Below are positions 26,461-37,773 of a stretch of DNA of 64,000 bases, one piece after another. Origin of the DNA: Shewanella xiamenensis (GTDB taxonomy: Bacteria > Pseudomonadota > Gammaproteobacteria > Enterobacterales > Shewanellaceae); assembly GCF_014647135.1 (NCBI RefSeq), contig NZ_BMOP01000021.1, forward strand, positions 1-64,000. The letters are read 5' to 3'. How positions within the stretch are numbered: position 1 is the first letter of the stretch; each line of letters starts with the position of its first letter. Position numbers and translations under genes: made by a program. Under the pieces are notes generated by a model. The model did not search any database. It saw nothing but the letters and a program-made list of their open reading frames with translations, and was not told the origin of the DNA.

Positions 26461-26551
26461 GAACCTAGAACCTAGAACCTAGAACCTAGAACCTAGAACC
26501 TAGAACCTAGAACCTAGAACCTAGAACCTATAACCTAGAACCTAGAACCTA
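26461..26551. repeat. Heptamer tandem array (GAACCTA) x13
   Basis: Thirteen contiguous units of GAACCTA fill 91 bases; unit 11 is TAACCTA. The array lies between the mshA terminator and mshC, ending 20 bases before the mshC ATG. It contains many CTAG tetramers, which are usually avoided in Gammaproteobacteria. Since the unit is not three bases it can slip without a frame constraint. Confidence 0.97.
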
Positions 26552-26571
26552 GCATCACGGCAAAGCGGACA

Positions 26572-27060
26572 ATGCGTAAATTTTCCACCGGCAGACAGTT
26601 TGGGTTTACCTTAGTTGAACTTGTGACCACTATTATCCTGATTGGGATTCTATCGGTGACGGTATTGCCGCGTTTATTTAGTCAGTCCTCCTACAGTGCC
26701 TTTAGTCTGCGTAATGAGTTTATGGCCGAGCTGCGCCAGGTTCAGCAAAAAGCCTTAAATAATACCGATAGATGTTACCGCGTTGTCGTTTCAGCGACAG
26801 GCTATCAAGTGAGTCAGTTTGCCAGTCGCGATAGCACAGGTTGTGCGGGCTCGCCATTGTCTCCTAACCCTTTATCCAGCCAAGCTTTTCAAGGTGGTGC
26901 GCAGTTAGTGCTTATCAGCAACAATGCCAAGAGCTTTTATCTTGATTTTGATATCAATGGTCGAGCGTCGCTTGCTTGTAATGGGCCGTGTATCAATGTG
27001 ATTGCCAATGACACTGTGGCGATTAATATCTCCAGCGAGGGCTATATTTATGCGAATTAA
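26572..27060 (+). CDS. mshC: MSHA minor prepilin MshC
   Basis: A 162-residue prepilin: leader MRKFSTGRQFG precedes FTLVELVTTIILIGILSV. Four cysteines in the C-terminal half (RCYRVV, GCAGS, LACNG, PCINV) suggest disulfides. The start has a poor Shine-Dalgarno (GCGGAC) and follows closely on the heptamer array. The frame overlaps mshD by 11 bases. Minor prepilins of this type prime pilus assembly. Confidence 0.9.
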   Translation: MRKFSTGRQFGFTLVELVTTIILIGILSVTVLPRLFSQSSYSAFSLRNEFMAELRQVQQKALNNTDRCYRVVVSATGYQVSQFASRDSTGCAGSPLSPNPLSSQAFQGGAQLVLISNNAKSFYLDFDINGRASLACNGPCINVIANDTVAINISSEGYIYAN

Positions 27061-27601
27061 TCCTCGATTGCTGGAGAGCAGAATAATAACGCCATTCTTA
27101 AAATCCAAACCACAACAGGGATTCACCTTAATCGAATTAGTGGTCGGCATGTTAGTCATTGCCATCGCTATTGTGATGCTCAGTAGCATGTTATTTCCGC
27201 AGGCGGATCGCGCGGCCAAGACTTTACACCGAGTAAAAAGTGCCGAACTTGCTCATTCGGTAATGAATGAGATTTGGGGCAAACGTTATGATCAAAATAC
27301 CAATACCAATGGCGGAGTGCCGGCTTGCGGGAGTCCATTAGGCAGTAGTTGCTCGGCCAACTTGGGGCCCGAAGCGGGAGAGGGACGCAACGATTTTAAC
27401 GATGTGGATGACTATCACGGCTTAACGCAAAACGCCACTATGCTCAATTCCAGCCAAACTTATGCAGAGGCCTACCCCAACTATCAACTAAGTGTCACTG
27501 TCGCCTTTGGGCAATCGCCTAATACCAAGTTAGTGACCATTAATGTCACCACGCCAGATAACGAAGTGATTACTTACAATTTGGTCAGGAGCAATTACTA
27601 A
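27050..27601 (+). CDS. mshD: MSHA minor prepilin MshD
   Basis: The start at 27050 (MRINPRLLESRII) is preferred to the longer frame from 27002; it overlaps the end of mshC by 11 bases and lies behind GCGAGGG. The leader ends at QQG before [18 protein letters not shown]. The mature protein has two cysteines (PACGSP and SSCSAN). The stop shares a base with the mshO start. Total 183 residues. Confidence 0.88.
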   Translation: MRINPRLLESRIITPFLKSKPQQGFTLIELVVGMLVIAIAIVMLSSMLFPQADRAAKTLHRVKSAELAHSVMNEIWGKRYDQNTNTNGGVPACGSPLGSSCSANLGPEAGEGRNDFNDVDDYHGLTQNATMLNSSQTYAEAYPNYQLSVTVAFGQSPNTKLVTINVTTPDNEVITYNLVRSNY

Positions 27602-28449
27602 TGGGCGCTTTATCAATGAAGCGTAAGCATTTATGCGCACAGGGTTTTACCTTAGTTGAAATGGTCACTGTGATCCTGATCTTAGGCATTCTGGTGGTTG
27701 GGGTGAGTAGCTTTATTATCTTCGGCACGCGGATTTTTGTGGAGTCGAGTTCGGTCGACCAAGTGCTAAGCCAGAGCCGTTTTGCTGTGGAGCGTATGAC
27801 CCGCGAGCTGCGCCGCGCCGTGCCTAACAGTGTGCGGCTCAATGGTAATGGCTTAACCTATCAGTGTGTTGAATTCGTCCCTATTGAGGCGAGTACTACT
27901 TATTTGTCGATGCCAATTGCGCCGAGTGCTGCCACCCTCACAGGAACTGTGATTTTAGATAATCTGAACAGTAAGATCGCGACGAACCAATATGCATGGA
28001 TTTATCCCTTAACCGATAGCGATGTGTATAACAGCGCGAGACAAAAACGCGCGCAGATAAACAGCATTAGCAGCGCCGCAAACCAAGTGACTTTAACCTT
28101 TACTGCCAATGCGAGATTTGCCGAAGCTTCTCCGCGTCAACGGATCTATTTTGCTTCGGAACCTGTGAGTTATTGCTTTGAAAAAGCGTCATCGACTAAT
28201 GAGTTAAGCTTAAAGCGTTATACTGGCTATGGGTTGAATGCCAGCCAGCCAACACCTGCGGATATGAGTTCGGGTGTGCTAATGGCACAGAGTGTGGCTA
28301 ATGTGTTGAGTAATAACGCCGATTTACCGCTGATCTTAACACCATCGAGTCTAGTCAATAATGCGATGGTGCATCTACAACCACGATTTAATGTCAACGG
28401 CGAGACATTTCAATATCGACATCAAGTGCAGGTGATTAATGTCCCTTAA
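27601..28449 (+). CDS. mshO: MSHA minor prepilin MshO
   Basis: A 282-residue prepilin with leader ending CAQG before FTLVEMVTVILILGILVV. ATG overlaps the mshD TAA by one base behind AGGAGC. The mature domain is long and has two cysteines (TYQCVEF and VSYCFEK), like MshO/PilW-type minor prepilins. The ORF overlaps mshP by 11 bases. Confidence 0.9.
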   Translation: MGALSMKRKHLCAQGFTLVEMVTVILILGILVVGVSSFIIFGTRIFVESSSVDQVLSQSRFAVERMTRELRRAVPNSVRLNGNGLTYQCVEFVPIEASTTYLSMPIAPSAATLTGTVILDNLNSKIATNQYAWIYPLTDSDVYNSARQKRAQINSISSAANQVTLTFTANARFAEASPRQRIYFASEPVSYCFEKASSTNELSLKRYTGYGLNASQPTPADMSSGVLMAQSVANVLSNNADLPLILTPSSLVNNAMVHLQPRFNVNGETFQYRHQVQVINVP

Positions 28450-28894
28450 CTTAGTTAGTCTATCGCGCTCAAAGTATTGTCAGTCTTCGGCTCGTCGCCA
28501 AGATGGTAGCGCCTTAGTCATCGGTATTTTTGTCATTACCGTGATGTTTTTATTGGCCGCCGCCTTAATCAACATTGTGGAAGATGCCGATAGCGGATTA
28601 ACCCAAGAAGTGTGGGGAACCCGGGCTTTAGCCGCGGCGAATAGCGGTGCCGATGCCGCATTAGCGCAATTATTCCCATTAAACGCCCCCGCTAATGCGA
28701 CGGCGACATGTACCAGTGTTGCAAACTCTTGGACGCCGCCCTATGTGGTGGGCTTTCATGCCTGTAGCGTCAGTTTAAGCTGCACATCCTATGCGGTTGG
28801 CGCTGTCACTCAATATCGGATCAATAGTAAAGCGGTGTGTGAGAGTGGTGAAACCCGTGTTAGCCGTCAAGTAGAGGTAGAAGCCCGTGGTTAG
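28439..28894 (+). CDS. mshP: MSHA biogenesis protein MshP (PilX-like)
   Basis: A 151-residue bitopic protein with a membrane helix (about residues 25-45, ALVIGIFVITVMFLLAAALI) preceded by GS, without the usual GFTLIE leader, as in PilX/MshP minor pilin-like proteins. Four cysteines (ATCTSV, HACSVS, SCTSYA, VCESGE) lie after the helix. It overlaps mshO by 11 bases and mshQ by eight. Confidence 0.85.
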   Translation: MSLNLVSLSRSKYCQSSARRQDGSALVIGIFVITVMFLLAAALINIVEDADSGLTQEVWGTRALAAANSGADAALAQLFPLNAPANATATCTSVANSWTPPYVVGFHACSVSLSCTSYAVGAVTQYRINSKAVCESGETRVSRQVEVEARG

Positions 28895-31800
28895 AGCATT
28901 TGGGATTGGTACTCAATTATTTTCCGTGTTGGCAATATTGCTAATGACAATGATGTCTTCACATGCAGCGATTGATTGTGGCAGCGTATTTCCTGGACCA
29001 ATACAGAGTTTTAGTTCTAATGGGCAGTTAGAAATGCAAAACCAATCTATGGTTGTTAATTATGACAACCTAGATGTGTGTTTTAAAAAAGCCAAACCTA
29101 ACGGAGTGAATAATTCTTCGTGTGGTATTGGTCAGTGTAAAGTCAGTGGAATTCCAAGTTTAGCCAAGACTATTCCCGATATACTTGATAAAACAAATAG
29201 TTCTATTAACAGTAATTCAACAGTGGCAAGTTGGACAACACCATCGGTGGAGCTGGGCGTCACTTTGGGATATGGTGCCAAGTTTGATGCAACTCGCTGG
29301 GATATCGGTAATGTTGAAGTCAATGGCGGTAGCGTCACTGTTTCTGACGCCTATGATGTTTATGTGTTTAAAAGCGTGACATTCTACCAGAATGGCACAA
29401 TGACATTAAGGGCGGGAAAAACGTATATCATAGATGGTGATCTTAATCTTAGCTTAGGTGCGATTAATATCATTGGTACAGGCAATACTCAGTTTTATGT
29501 GAGAGGTACTTTTACAACATCAGATACATCAGTATTTAATGCTTCGAGCACTACAGATATCTATGTTGGTAGAGAATTGGAATTGCAAACAGATTCTAAA
29601 GTACAAGGCAGTTTCTACGTTGCTGGTGATGCTACGTTATTTAATCGCTCAACTTTGACTGGTCGTTTAAGTGCACAAAATGTGCGTATGTTTTCAAATT
29701 CCAAAGTGATTTATGACACCAGTCCAGCCCTTGAATGTTTTACTGATGATTTTTCCCGCACAAGCCTTGGGAATGATTGGGCGATAAAAGTGCTGGGGAG
29801 TTCAACTCCGCCGAGTATTGTCAGTAATCGACTTCGAATTACCCCCGCATCGGGGAACCAAGCAACCGCAAGTACCTTTCAGCGGCTATTTCCTGCAGAA
29901 AATAACTTAGTGACGGTCGAGTTTGATTATTATGCGTGGTCGCCATCTTCAGGAACGGGTGGTGATGGGGTTGCGGTCATTCTCTCCGATGCGGCGGTCA
30001 CGCCTCAACCCGGTAGTTTTGGTGGTGCGCTTGGATATGCACAACGTAATGATGGTACGCCTGGTTTTGCGGGTGGCTGGCTTGGGGTGGGATTGGATGA
30101 ATATGGTAACTTTTCAGATTCCAATGAAGGGAAGGTCGGAAGACCGGCAACTGCTCCTTATTTCAGACCACAATCAATTACATTACGTGGATCTGCGGCG
30201 GCAAACTACAAGTATTTAGCTGGTACAGCAGCGAATTTAAATCCTAGAGTTGACGTTCGTAGTACGTCAACTGCGGCGCCCAATCATAAATATCGGATTA
30301 AGGTGGATTCAACTATTCCTAGCCAAGCCTGGGTCTCAGTTGAACGTGATGTGCGCAATGGGCAAGGGTATCAAGTTCTGGTTCCGGCATTTAACGCCAG
30401 AGCCATATCTAATCAAGGCGCAGTGCCTGAAGATTTTTACTTGTCTTTTACTGGCTCTACTGGCGGCGCCAACAACAACCATGAAATTGATAATTTTAAG
30501 GTGTGCGCCCTAAAATCTCGCCCCGTAGGTCAGCAAGTGCATCATTTCGAATTTGATTATTCGAGCTCACCGTTGACCTGTAAAGCGGAAACGATGGCCA
30601 TTCGTGCTTGTGCAAATGCTAATTGTAGTCAGCTATTTACCGATCCCGTTACGGCGCAATTATCGTTAAATCCCAATGCTAATGGCGCTTGGTATGTGGG
30701 TGGGGTGAATACTCCGAGCGTCAATTTTGTCAACGGCTTAGCAACTGCCAGCCTTCGTTATAATGTCACCACACCTCCTGTAACCATTGGTGTGAGTAGC
30801 TCTATCCCATCCACCATTGCAGGGAGTAATACGCTTTGCCGTAAAGGCACTGGCCCATTAAATACGGCTTCCTGCACGTTGAGCTTCGCAGAGAGTGGGT
30901 TTATTTTCGATGTCCCTGATAAGTTGGCGAATAAGCCCACCTCTATCAATATTTCTGCCGTGAGAAAGTCAAATTCAAGCCTTGAGTGTGTTCCCGTATT
31001 TGGGAATGCGACTAAAAACGTCGGTTTTTGGAGCACTTATGTTTCCCCGTCATCCATTCCGAGCGCTTTGCAGCAAGCGATAACGATTAAGGGGAATTCA
31101 ACGGGGGCAACAACGGCAATTGGCAAAACCCAAGCCTTGCGCACTCAAATTCCTTTGCGGTTTACTAATGGCGTGGCCTCCCTTGAGATTAATTACCCCG
31201 ATGCAGGGCGAGTTCAACTCGACGCTAGGTTTGATGGGACTGGGGAAGATACAGGTCTAGTGATGACAGGCTCTGATCAGTTTGTCAGTGTGCCGGCAGG
31301 ATTATGTGTCAAACCCGTGGATGCCAGTGCCAGCTGCCCAAGTGCGGATATGAGCTGTAGTGCTTACCGTAAAGCGGGGCAGAATTTCGGTATGACACTA
31401 CAAGCCATGGCATGGGAAAAAGATGGCGATACGGATTTTTGTTCGGGCAACTTATCGACACCTAACTTTAGCGACCAAGCCATGAAGCTTATCAGTAAAG
31501 TTGTTGCGCCTAGTATCGCCAGTGGTGGCCATGATGGGGTGTTAGGCGTCACTTCCTATAGCCATACCGCGCAAACTAATAATCTCAACACCATCAGTAA
31601 TCAAAGTATTAGCGAAGTTGGCGTATTTCAAATTACGGCGCAGGCGAGTCCTAATTATCTTGGCTCAGCCAGCAGTTTGAATATTCCGATTGGCTATTCA
31701 GCCAATATTGGTCGCTTTGTGCCCGATAGTTTTTTAGTGGGAGACGTTTCTGTCTTACCTGCCTGTGGCAGTTTTAGTTATATGGATCAACCTTTTCCTA

Positions 31801-32660
31801 TGTCAATGAGCATCAAAGCCTTGAATATCGGCGGCGCGGTGACACAAAACTATTTCCCACCATTCTCCCTTGCGACCGCGAAATTGGTCGGAGAAAACAA
31901 TAACAATGGTGTCGATTTACAGAGTCGCTTAAGTGCCTTGCCTGTAAAGGTTGATAGTTGGAGTCAGGGTGTGGCGACGGTGGATGGCGCTTATCGAGCA
32001 ACCTTTAGTCGAATAACGCCAAATCTTGCTGCCAATCTGTATCAGGATGGCCCGTTCGAACTGCTCGATATTGGCGTGCAGTTGATGGATAACGATCCTC
32101 GGCCAAATGGACTTTACAGCTATGTGGCCTCGCCCGATATGGATGCGGCAACCACGGGTAATTGCACTAACTGTAATGCTAAGAAAATCACCACTCAAAC
32201 CCTACGCCACGGCCGAGTGGTGATGGATAACACCTATGGCCCAGAGACTGAAATCCTTAAAATGCCGACAAGAGCTGAGTATTGGAATGGCACTAGTTGG
32301 GTAATAAATGGAAATGATAGCTGCACCATTGCCACTTATGGCCTAGGTTCGCAGGTGGATAATGCAGGCCTTGGCTACAATTTTGACCCGGATTTAGCCA
32401 CGGGGCAGAGTATTACTCGCACTGGCGCATCTTCAGCATTTCAAGCGGGGCAATTTGATTTGCTGTGGCGAGCTCTCACCTCTAGTGGCAACTTATATCG
32501 CGGTCAAGTGACCGCGCCTTTAGACGTACCGACTTGGTTAGAATGGTATTGGAACTGGAATGGGGTGTCTCCAACCAGCTTATCCGATCCCCGTGCGAGT
32601 GCATTTTTTGGGCGTTACCGTGGTCATGACAGAATCATCTACTGGCGAGAAGTTAATTAG
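28887..32660 (+). CDS. mshQ: MshQ, large secreted lectin-like protein of the MSHA locus
   Basis: This 1257-residue protein begins at a GTG eight bases before the mshP stop. A signal peptide ends near SSHAA. Residues about 85-275 form a beta-solenoid-like region with repeated short strands (AGKTYIIDGDLNLSLGAINI). Residues about 284-540 look like an L-type lectin/concanavalin fold: GGDGVAVILSD, GGALGYAQR, GGWLGVGLDEYGNFS. Residues about 600-1257 match the DUF6701 region, ending DRIIYWREVN. It is a candidate pilus-tip adhesin. The first 280 codons are visibly more AT-rich than the rest, suggesting mosaic origin. Confidence 0.88.
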   Translation: MVRAFGIGTQLFSVLAILLMTMMSSHAAIDCGSVFPGPIQSFSSNGQLEMQNQSMVVNYDNLDVCFKKAKPNGVNNSSCGIGQCKVSGIPSLAKTIPDILDKTNSSINSNSTVASWTTPSVELGVTLGYGAKFDATRWDIGNVEVNGGSVTVSDAYDVYVFKSVTFYQNGTMTLRAGKTYIIDGDLNLSLGAINIIGTGNTQFYVRGTFTTSDTSVFNASSTTDIYVGRELELQTDSKVQGSFYVAGDATLFNRSTLTGRLSAQNVRMFSNSKVIYDTSPALECFTDDFSRTSLGNDWAIKVLGSSTPPSIVSNRLRITPASGNQATASTFQRLFPAENNLVTVEFDYYAWSPSSGTGGDGVAVILSDAAVTPQPGSFGGALGYAQRNDGTPGFAGGWLGVGLDEYGNFSDSNEGKVGRPATAPYFRPQSITLRGSAAANYKYLAGTAANLNPRVDVRSTSTAAPNHKYRIKVDSTIPSQAWVSVERDVRNGQGYQVLVPAFNARAISNQGAVPEDFYLSFTGSTGGANNNHEIDNFKVCALKSRPVGQQVHHFEFDYSSSPLTCKAETMAIRACANANCSQLFTDPVTAQLSLNPNANGAWYVGGVNTPSVNFVNGLATASLRYNVTTPPVTIGVSSSIPSTIAGSNTLCRKGTGPLNTASCTLSFAESGFIFDVPDKLANKPTSINISAVRKSNSSLECVPVFGNATKNVGFWSTYVSPSSIPSALQQAITIKGNSTGATTAIGKTQALRTQIPLRFTNGVASLEINYPDAGRVQLDARFDGTGEDTGLVMTGSDQFVSVPAGLCVKPVDASASCPSADMSCSAYRKAGQNFGMTLQAMAWEKDGDTDFCSGNLSTPNFSDQAMKLISKVVAPSIASGGHDGVLGVTSYSHTAQTNNLNTISNQSISEVGVFQITAQASPNYLGSASSLNIPIGYSANIGRFVPDSFLVGDVSVLPACGSFSYMDQPFPMSMSIKALNIGGAVTQNYFPPFSLATAKLVGENNNNGVDLQSRLSALPVKVDSWSQGVATVDGAYRATFSRITPNLAANLYQDGPFELLDIGVQLMDNDPRPNGLYSYVASPDMDAATTGNCTNCNAKKITTQTLRHGRVVMDNTYGPETEILKMPTRAEYWNGTSWVINGNDSCTIATYGLGSQVDNAGLGYNFDPDLATGQSITRTGASSAFQAGQFDLLWRALTSSGNLYRGQVTAPLDVPTWLEWYWNWNGVSPTSLSDPRASAFFGRYRGHDRIIYWREVN

Positions 32661-34049
<1,389 letters not shown>

Positions 34050-34093
34050 TCTAACTTCGGTATAGGGCGGCTAATCACCGCCTTAGCTTTCCT

Positions 34094-35122
34094 ATGAAGC
34101 CAATTTTTGTTCGTGGTATTTCGAACCAGTTCCGTTTAACACTGGCAATTATCCTGTCGGTGATTTTGCTTGCGGCAAATCACCGCCTTGAGCCTGCCCG
34201 TGAATCCCTTTCATCCGCTTTAAGCCCTATTCAATACCTCGCGAGTGTCCCCAGTGCGATCCTCGATTGGTCTTCTGAGAGTTTTGCGACCCGCAATATG
34301 TTGGCATTGCAAAATAAAGAGCTGTTAAGGCAACAATTATTAATGAGTGAACGCTTACAGCGTTTCGAGCATTTACGTCAGGAAAACGAACGTTTACGCG
34401 CCTTGCTAGGTTCGCCTGCCTATCAGGATTCTCTCAAGATGGTTGCAGAGGTCATGGAGGTTGCCAGCGATCCTTCCCATCATTATGTGGTTTTAAACCG
34501 AGGTTCCCGCAGTGGCGTCTTTGTTGGTCAGCCTGTTGTGGATGCGCAAGGTGTGGTGGGGCAAGTTGTGCAGGTCAGTGAGATGACTAGCCGAGTGTTA
34601 CTACTGTCTGATGTGTCCCATGGCTTACCCGTACGGATTACCCGTAATGATGTGCGCCTTGTCGCCAACGGGACGGGGGAACTTGATGAAATTGAGTTAC
34701 GCCATGTGGCCAAGAGTACCGATATTCGTGTGGGCGACCTACTGGTCACTTCAGGCTTAGGTAACCGCTTCCCTGAAGGGTATCCGGTTGCGCGGGTAGT
34801 GGAAGTCTTTACCGAAGATGGCCAAAGTTATGCGCGAGTCACGGCTCAGCCTCTGGCGGCACTCGACCGTATTCGTTATCTCCTGTTAATTTGGCCATCG
34901 CCCGATTCGGGTGTGACACTGCCTAATCAAGTGCCAGTACCGGCCGCAGATCATCCTGCACAAGACGTTAAGCCTGATACCAGTAATGGAACGCCAGCGA
35001 CTCAAGGCGGTACTCAGGGCACAAATGTCAATGTGGTACCCAGTAATCCCAATGCAGCATCCAGTAACGCGAATGGGGCATCTAACGCTGCTACTACCCA
35101 ACCGCCAGCAGAGGTGCACTAA
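34094..35122 (+). CDS. mreC: Rod-shape protein MreC
   Basis: A 342-residue bitopic protein: one membrane helix (about residues 13-30), a coiled coil (about 75-105, LRQENERLRALLG), and a periplasmic beta domain (about 115-280) with VLNRGSRSGVFVGQPV. A C-terminal low-complexity tail rich in Pro, Asn, Ala, Thr (about 285-342) is an extension not essential to the family. It connects MreB filaments with PBP2/RodA. It follows mreB by 44 bases. Confidence 0.97.
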   Translation: MKPIFVRGISNQFRLTLAIILSVILLAANHRLEPARESLSSALSPIQYLASVPSAILDWSSESFATRNMLALQNKELLRQQLLMSERLQRFEHLRQENERLRALLGSPAYQDSLKMVAEVMEVASDPSHHYVVLNRGSRSGVFVGQPVVDAQGVVGQVVQVSEMTSRVLLLSDVSHGLPVRITRNDVRLVANGTGELDEIELRHVAKSTDIRVGDLLVTSGLGNRFPEGYPVARVVEVFTEDGQSYARVTAQPLAALDRIRYLLLIWPSPDSGVTLPNQVPVPAADHPAQDVKPDTSNGTPATQGGTQGTNVNVVPSNPNAASSNANGASNAATTQPPAEVH

Positions 35123-35610
35123 TGAGTTTACAAGCTGCTAATGGACGCATCGCGGTTTGGCTAACCCTATTTGTTGGGCTCTTAAGCCAAATTATGCCAC
35201 TGCCAGTAATTGTTGAGGCCTGGCGTCCTGATTGGTTACTGATGATTTTGATCTATTGGTCGATTGCATTGCCCCACCGATATAACATTCTGACGGCTTG
35301 GGTTATGGGCTTAGCCCTTGATATTCTCTTGGGCGCGACTTTAGGTGTTCGCTCTTTGGCAATGTCGTTGGTGATTTATATTGCTATTTTACATTGTCAG
35401 CGTTTACGTAACTTCCCGAAATGGCAACAGTCGCTGGTCATAATGCTGTTAATTGCTATCTATCACCTCATTGTTTATTGGGTTGAGTTTGTGATGGATG
35501 GTGCAACATTCCACTCTGAACTGTTTTTGCCTGCACTATCGGGCCTCGTTTTTTGGCCTTGGATTTTTTGGATTTTACGTCGCATTCGACGTCATTATAA
35601 GGTTCGTTAG
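35122..35610 (+). CDS. mreD: Rod-shape protein MreD
   Basis: A 162-residue integral membrane protein with five to six predicted helices, containing [12 protein letters not shown] and [14 protein letters not shown], both typical of MreD. It shares one base with mreC (TAATG). It completes the elongasome membrane part. Confidence 0.97.
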   Translation: MSLQAANGRIAVWLTLFVGLLSQIMPLPVIVEAWRPDWLLMILIYWSIALPHRYNILTAWVMGLALDILLGATLGVRSLAMSLVIYIAILHCQRLRNFPKWQQSLVIMLLIAIYHLIVYWVEFVMDGATFHSELFLPALSGLVFWPWIFWILRRIRRHYKVR

Positions 35611-35612
35611 TT

Positions 35613-36197
35613 GTGAATTTAGTTTTAGCCTCGACATCGCCGCGCCGGAAAGAATTACTGACTCATATTGGATTCGGACGGGCTGATTTTACGTTTGCGC
35701 AAGTAGCACCAGATATTGACGAAACTCCGAAGACAGGAGAGTTACCACGGGATTATGTTCAGCGCCTTGCGGCTGAAAAGGCCCAGGCTGGGCTTGCATT
35801 ATGCTCAGGTATGTCACAGCCTGCTGTATTAGGTTCTGATACTATCGTGGTGCTTGAAAATGAAATATTAGGTAAGCCAGTTGATGAGGCCGATGCCAAG
35901 CGGGTACTGCGTGCGCTTTCTGGCAAGGTGCACACAGTAATGACTGCCGTCGCCTTAGCAAGTGTCAATCATACCGCAGTGCGTTTAGTTGAAACCTTAG
36001 TGCGTTTTTGTGTGCTTTCTGATGCAGATATCGATGCCTATGTTGCCTCACAAGAGCCCATGGATAAAGCGGGCAGTTATGGGATCCAAGGATTAGGTGG
36101 CTGTTTTGTCGAGTCAATTGATGGTAGTTACTCCTGTGTTGTCGGTTTGCCATTAGTCGAAACTCGCCAACTCTTATCTGAGGCGGGCATTATCTAG
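35613..36197 (+). CDS. yhdE: Maf/YhdE nucleoside triphosphate pyrophosphatase
   Basis: A 194-residue Maf-like protein starting at GTG with [14 protein letters not shown], the Maf signature, then [21 protein letters not shown] and [10 protein letters not shown]. The YhdE branch of this family hydrolyses dTTP, UTP and modified pyrimidine triphosphates to the monophosphates. It begins two bases after mreD, exactly as in E. coli. Confidence 0.93.
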   Translation: MNLVLASTSPRRKELLTHIGFGRADFTFAQVAPDIDETPKTGELPRDYVQRLAAEKAQAGLALCSGMSQPAVLGSDTIVVLENEILGKPVDEADAKRVLRALSGKVHTVMTAVALASVNHTAVRLVETLVRFCVLSDADIDAYVASQEPMDKAGSYGIQGLGGCFVESIDGSYSCVVGLPLVETRQLLSEAGII

Positions 36198-36264
36198 TCT
36201 GCGGTATTGGTTTTCAGGCTTAGAACATACTGAGATTAATTTAATTTCCCTAATGGGGTGAGTC

Positions 36265-37773
36265 GTGAATACCAGTCGCTTAAATCCGAATAAAATTCAG
36301 CGCAAGATGGGTTCAGAATTACTGATTAATGTAACCCCCTCTGAGGCGCGCGTTGCCTTAGTCGAGCACGGCGTGCTGCAAGAAGTTCATATTGAACGGC
36401 GCATGAAGCGTGGTCTGGTGGGCAATATTTACAAGGGCAAAATCAGCCGTGTGTTGCCTGGCATGCAAGCCGCCTTTGTGGATATTGGCTTAGATAAAGC
36501 CGCGTTTTTACATGCCTCCGACATTGTGCCGCACACTGAATGCGTCGCCGATGTGGAGAAGGGCCATTTTGTGGTCCGTGATATCGCCGAGCTGGTTCGC
36601 CAAGGGCAAGATATTATGGTGCAAGTGGTGAAAGACCCTCTGGGCACTAAAGGTGCGCGCCTAACCACAGATATCACACTGCCTTCCCGTTATTTGGTGT
36701 TTATGCCTGGCTCGAGCCATGTTGGGGTGTCCCAGCGGATTGAGCAGGAAGAAGAGCGCAGTCGTCTTAAAAAAATCACTCTGCCATTCGTCGATGAAGA
36801 CGGCGGCTTTATTATCCGCACCGCCGCCGAAGGCGTAGGTGAGGACGAGCTTGCCCAAGATGCGGCTTTTTTGCGCCGAGTATGGTCTAAGGTCTCCGAG
36901 CGGCGTCAGCGCCGTGGCGTAGCATTACTCTATCAAGATCTCGCCCTGCCGGTGCGCATTGTGCGCGACTTTGTCGGCACCGAATTAGACCGAATTCAAG
37001 TCGATTCGCGCCGCACCTTTGCCGAGCTGCAAGCCTTCGCCCAAGAGTTTATGCCGGAAATCGCCGACAAGATTGAGCACTATTCTGGTCCTGCGCCGAT
37101 TTTCGATTTGTACGATGTCGAAAATGAAATCCAGCGCGCTCTGGGACGTAAGGTGGAGCTTAAATCTGGTGGCTATCTGATTATCGATCAGACTGAAGCT
37201 ATGACTACGGTCGATATCAACACTGGTGCCTTTGTGGGCCACCGTAATCTTGAAGAAACCATCTTTAACACTAACCTTGAAGCTACCCAAGCGATTGCAC
37301 GGCAACTGCGGCTGCGAAATCTCGGCGGCATCATCATTATCGACTTTATCGATATGCTGAGCGACGAGCATAAAACGCGGGTACTCAATAGCTTAAATAG
37401 TGCGCTCGCCAAGGACAGAGTTAAGACTAATGTCAGTGGTTTCTCTGGGTTGGGTCTAGTTGAAATGACCCGTAAGCGCACCCGCGAGAGCCTAGAGCAT
37501 GTGCTATGCAGTGAGTGTCCAGCCTGTCAGGGCACGGGTAGCATGAAGACGGTAGAAACTGTTTCTTATGAAATCTTCCGCGAAATTATTCGCTTGAATC
37601 GGGCCTATGACGCCGACGAGTTTTTGCTTTACTGCTCGCCCGCTGTCTATAACAGCTTAAGTGGAGATGAAAGTCATTTGGTCGCCGAGCTTGAAGTTTA
37701 TATAGGTAAGCGTATTCGCCTGCAAAATGAGCCTATGTATTCCCAGCATAAATACGACGTGGTGATGATGTAG
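36265..37773 (+). CDS. rng: Ribonuclease G
   Basis: An RNase E/G family endonuclease of 502 residues. The GTG at 36265 follows GGGGTGAG; the internal ATG at 36307 (MGSELLINVTPSEARVAL), which would match E. coli more exactly, lacks a ribosome-binding site. S1 domain near residues 50-140, metal-site segment TVDINTGAFVG and IIIIDFIDML, and the zinc-link CSECPACQGTG. RNase G processes the 5' end of 16S rRNA and degrades some mRNAs. It lies within the mre cluster, as in enterobacteria. Confidence 0.95.
   Translation: MNTSRLNPNKIQRKMGSELLINVTPSEARVALVEHGVLQEVHIERRMKRGLVGNIYKGKISRVLPGMQAAFVDIGLDKAAFLHASDIVPHTECVADVEKGHFVVRDIAELVRQGQDIMVQVVKDPLGTKGARLTTDITLPSRYLVFMPGSSHVGVSQRIEQEEERSRLKKITLPFVDEDGGFIIRTAAEGVGEDELAQDAAFLRRVWSKVSERRQRRGVALLYQDLALPVRIVRDFVGTELDRIQVDSRRTFAELQAFAQEFMPEIADKIEHYSGPAPIFDLYDVENEIQRALGRKVELKSGGYLIIDQTEAMTTVDINTGAFVGHRNLEETIFNTNLEATQAIARQLRLRNLGGIIIIDFIDMLSDEHKTRVLNSLNSALAKDRVKTNVSGFSGLGLVEMTRKRTRESLEHVLCSECPACQGTGSMKTVETVSYEIFREIIRLNRAYDADEFLLYCSPAVYNSLSGDESHLVAELEVYIGKRIRLQNEPMYSQHKYDVVMM

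Noticed and set aside
26461-26551. Heptamer array as a CRISPR
   Set aside because: Units are seven bases with no spacers; it is a simple tandem repeat, not a CRISPR array.
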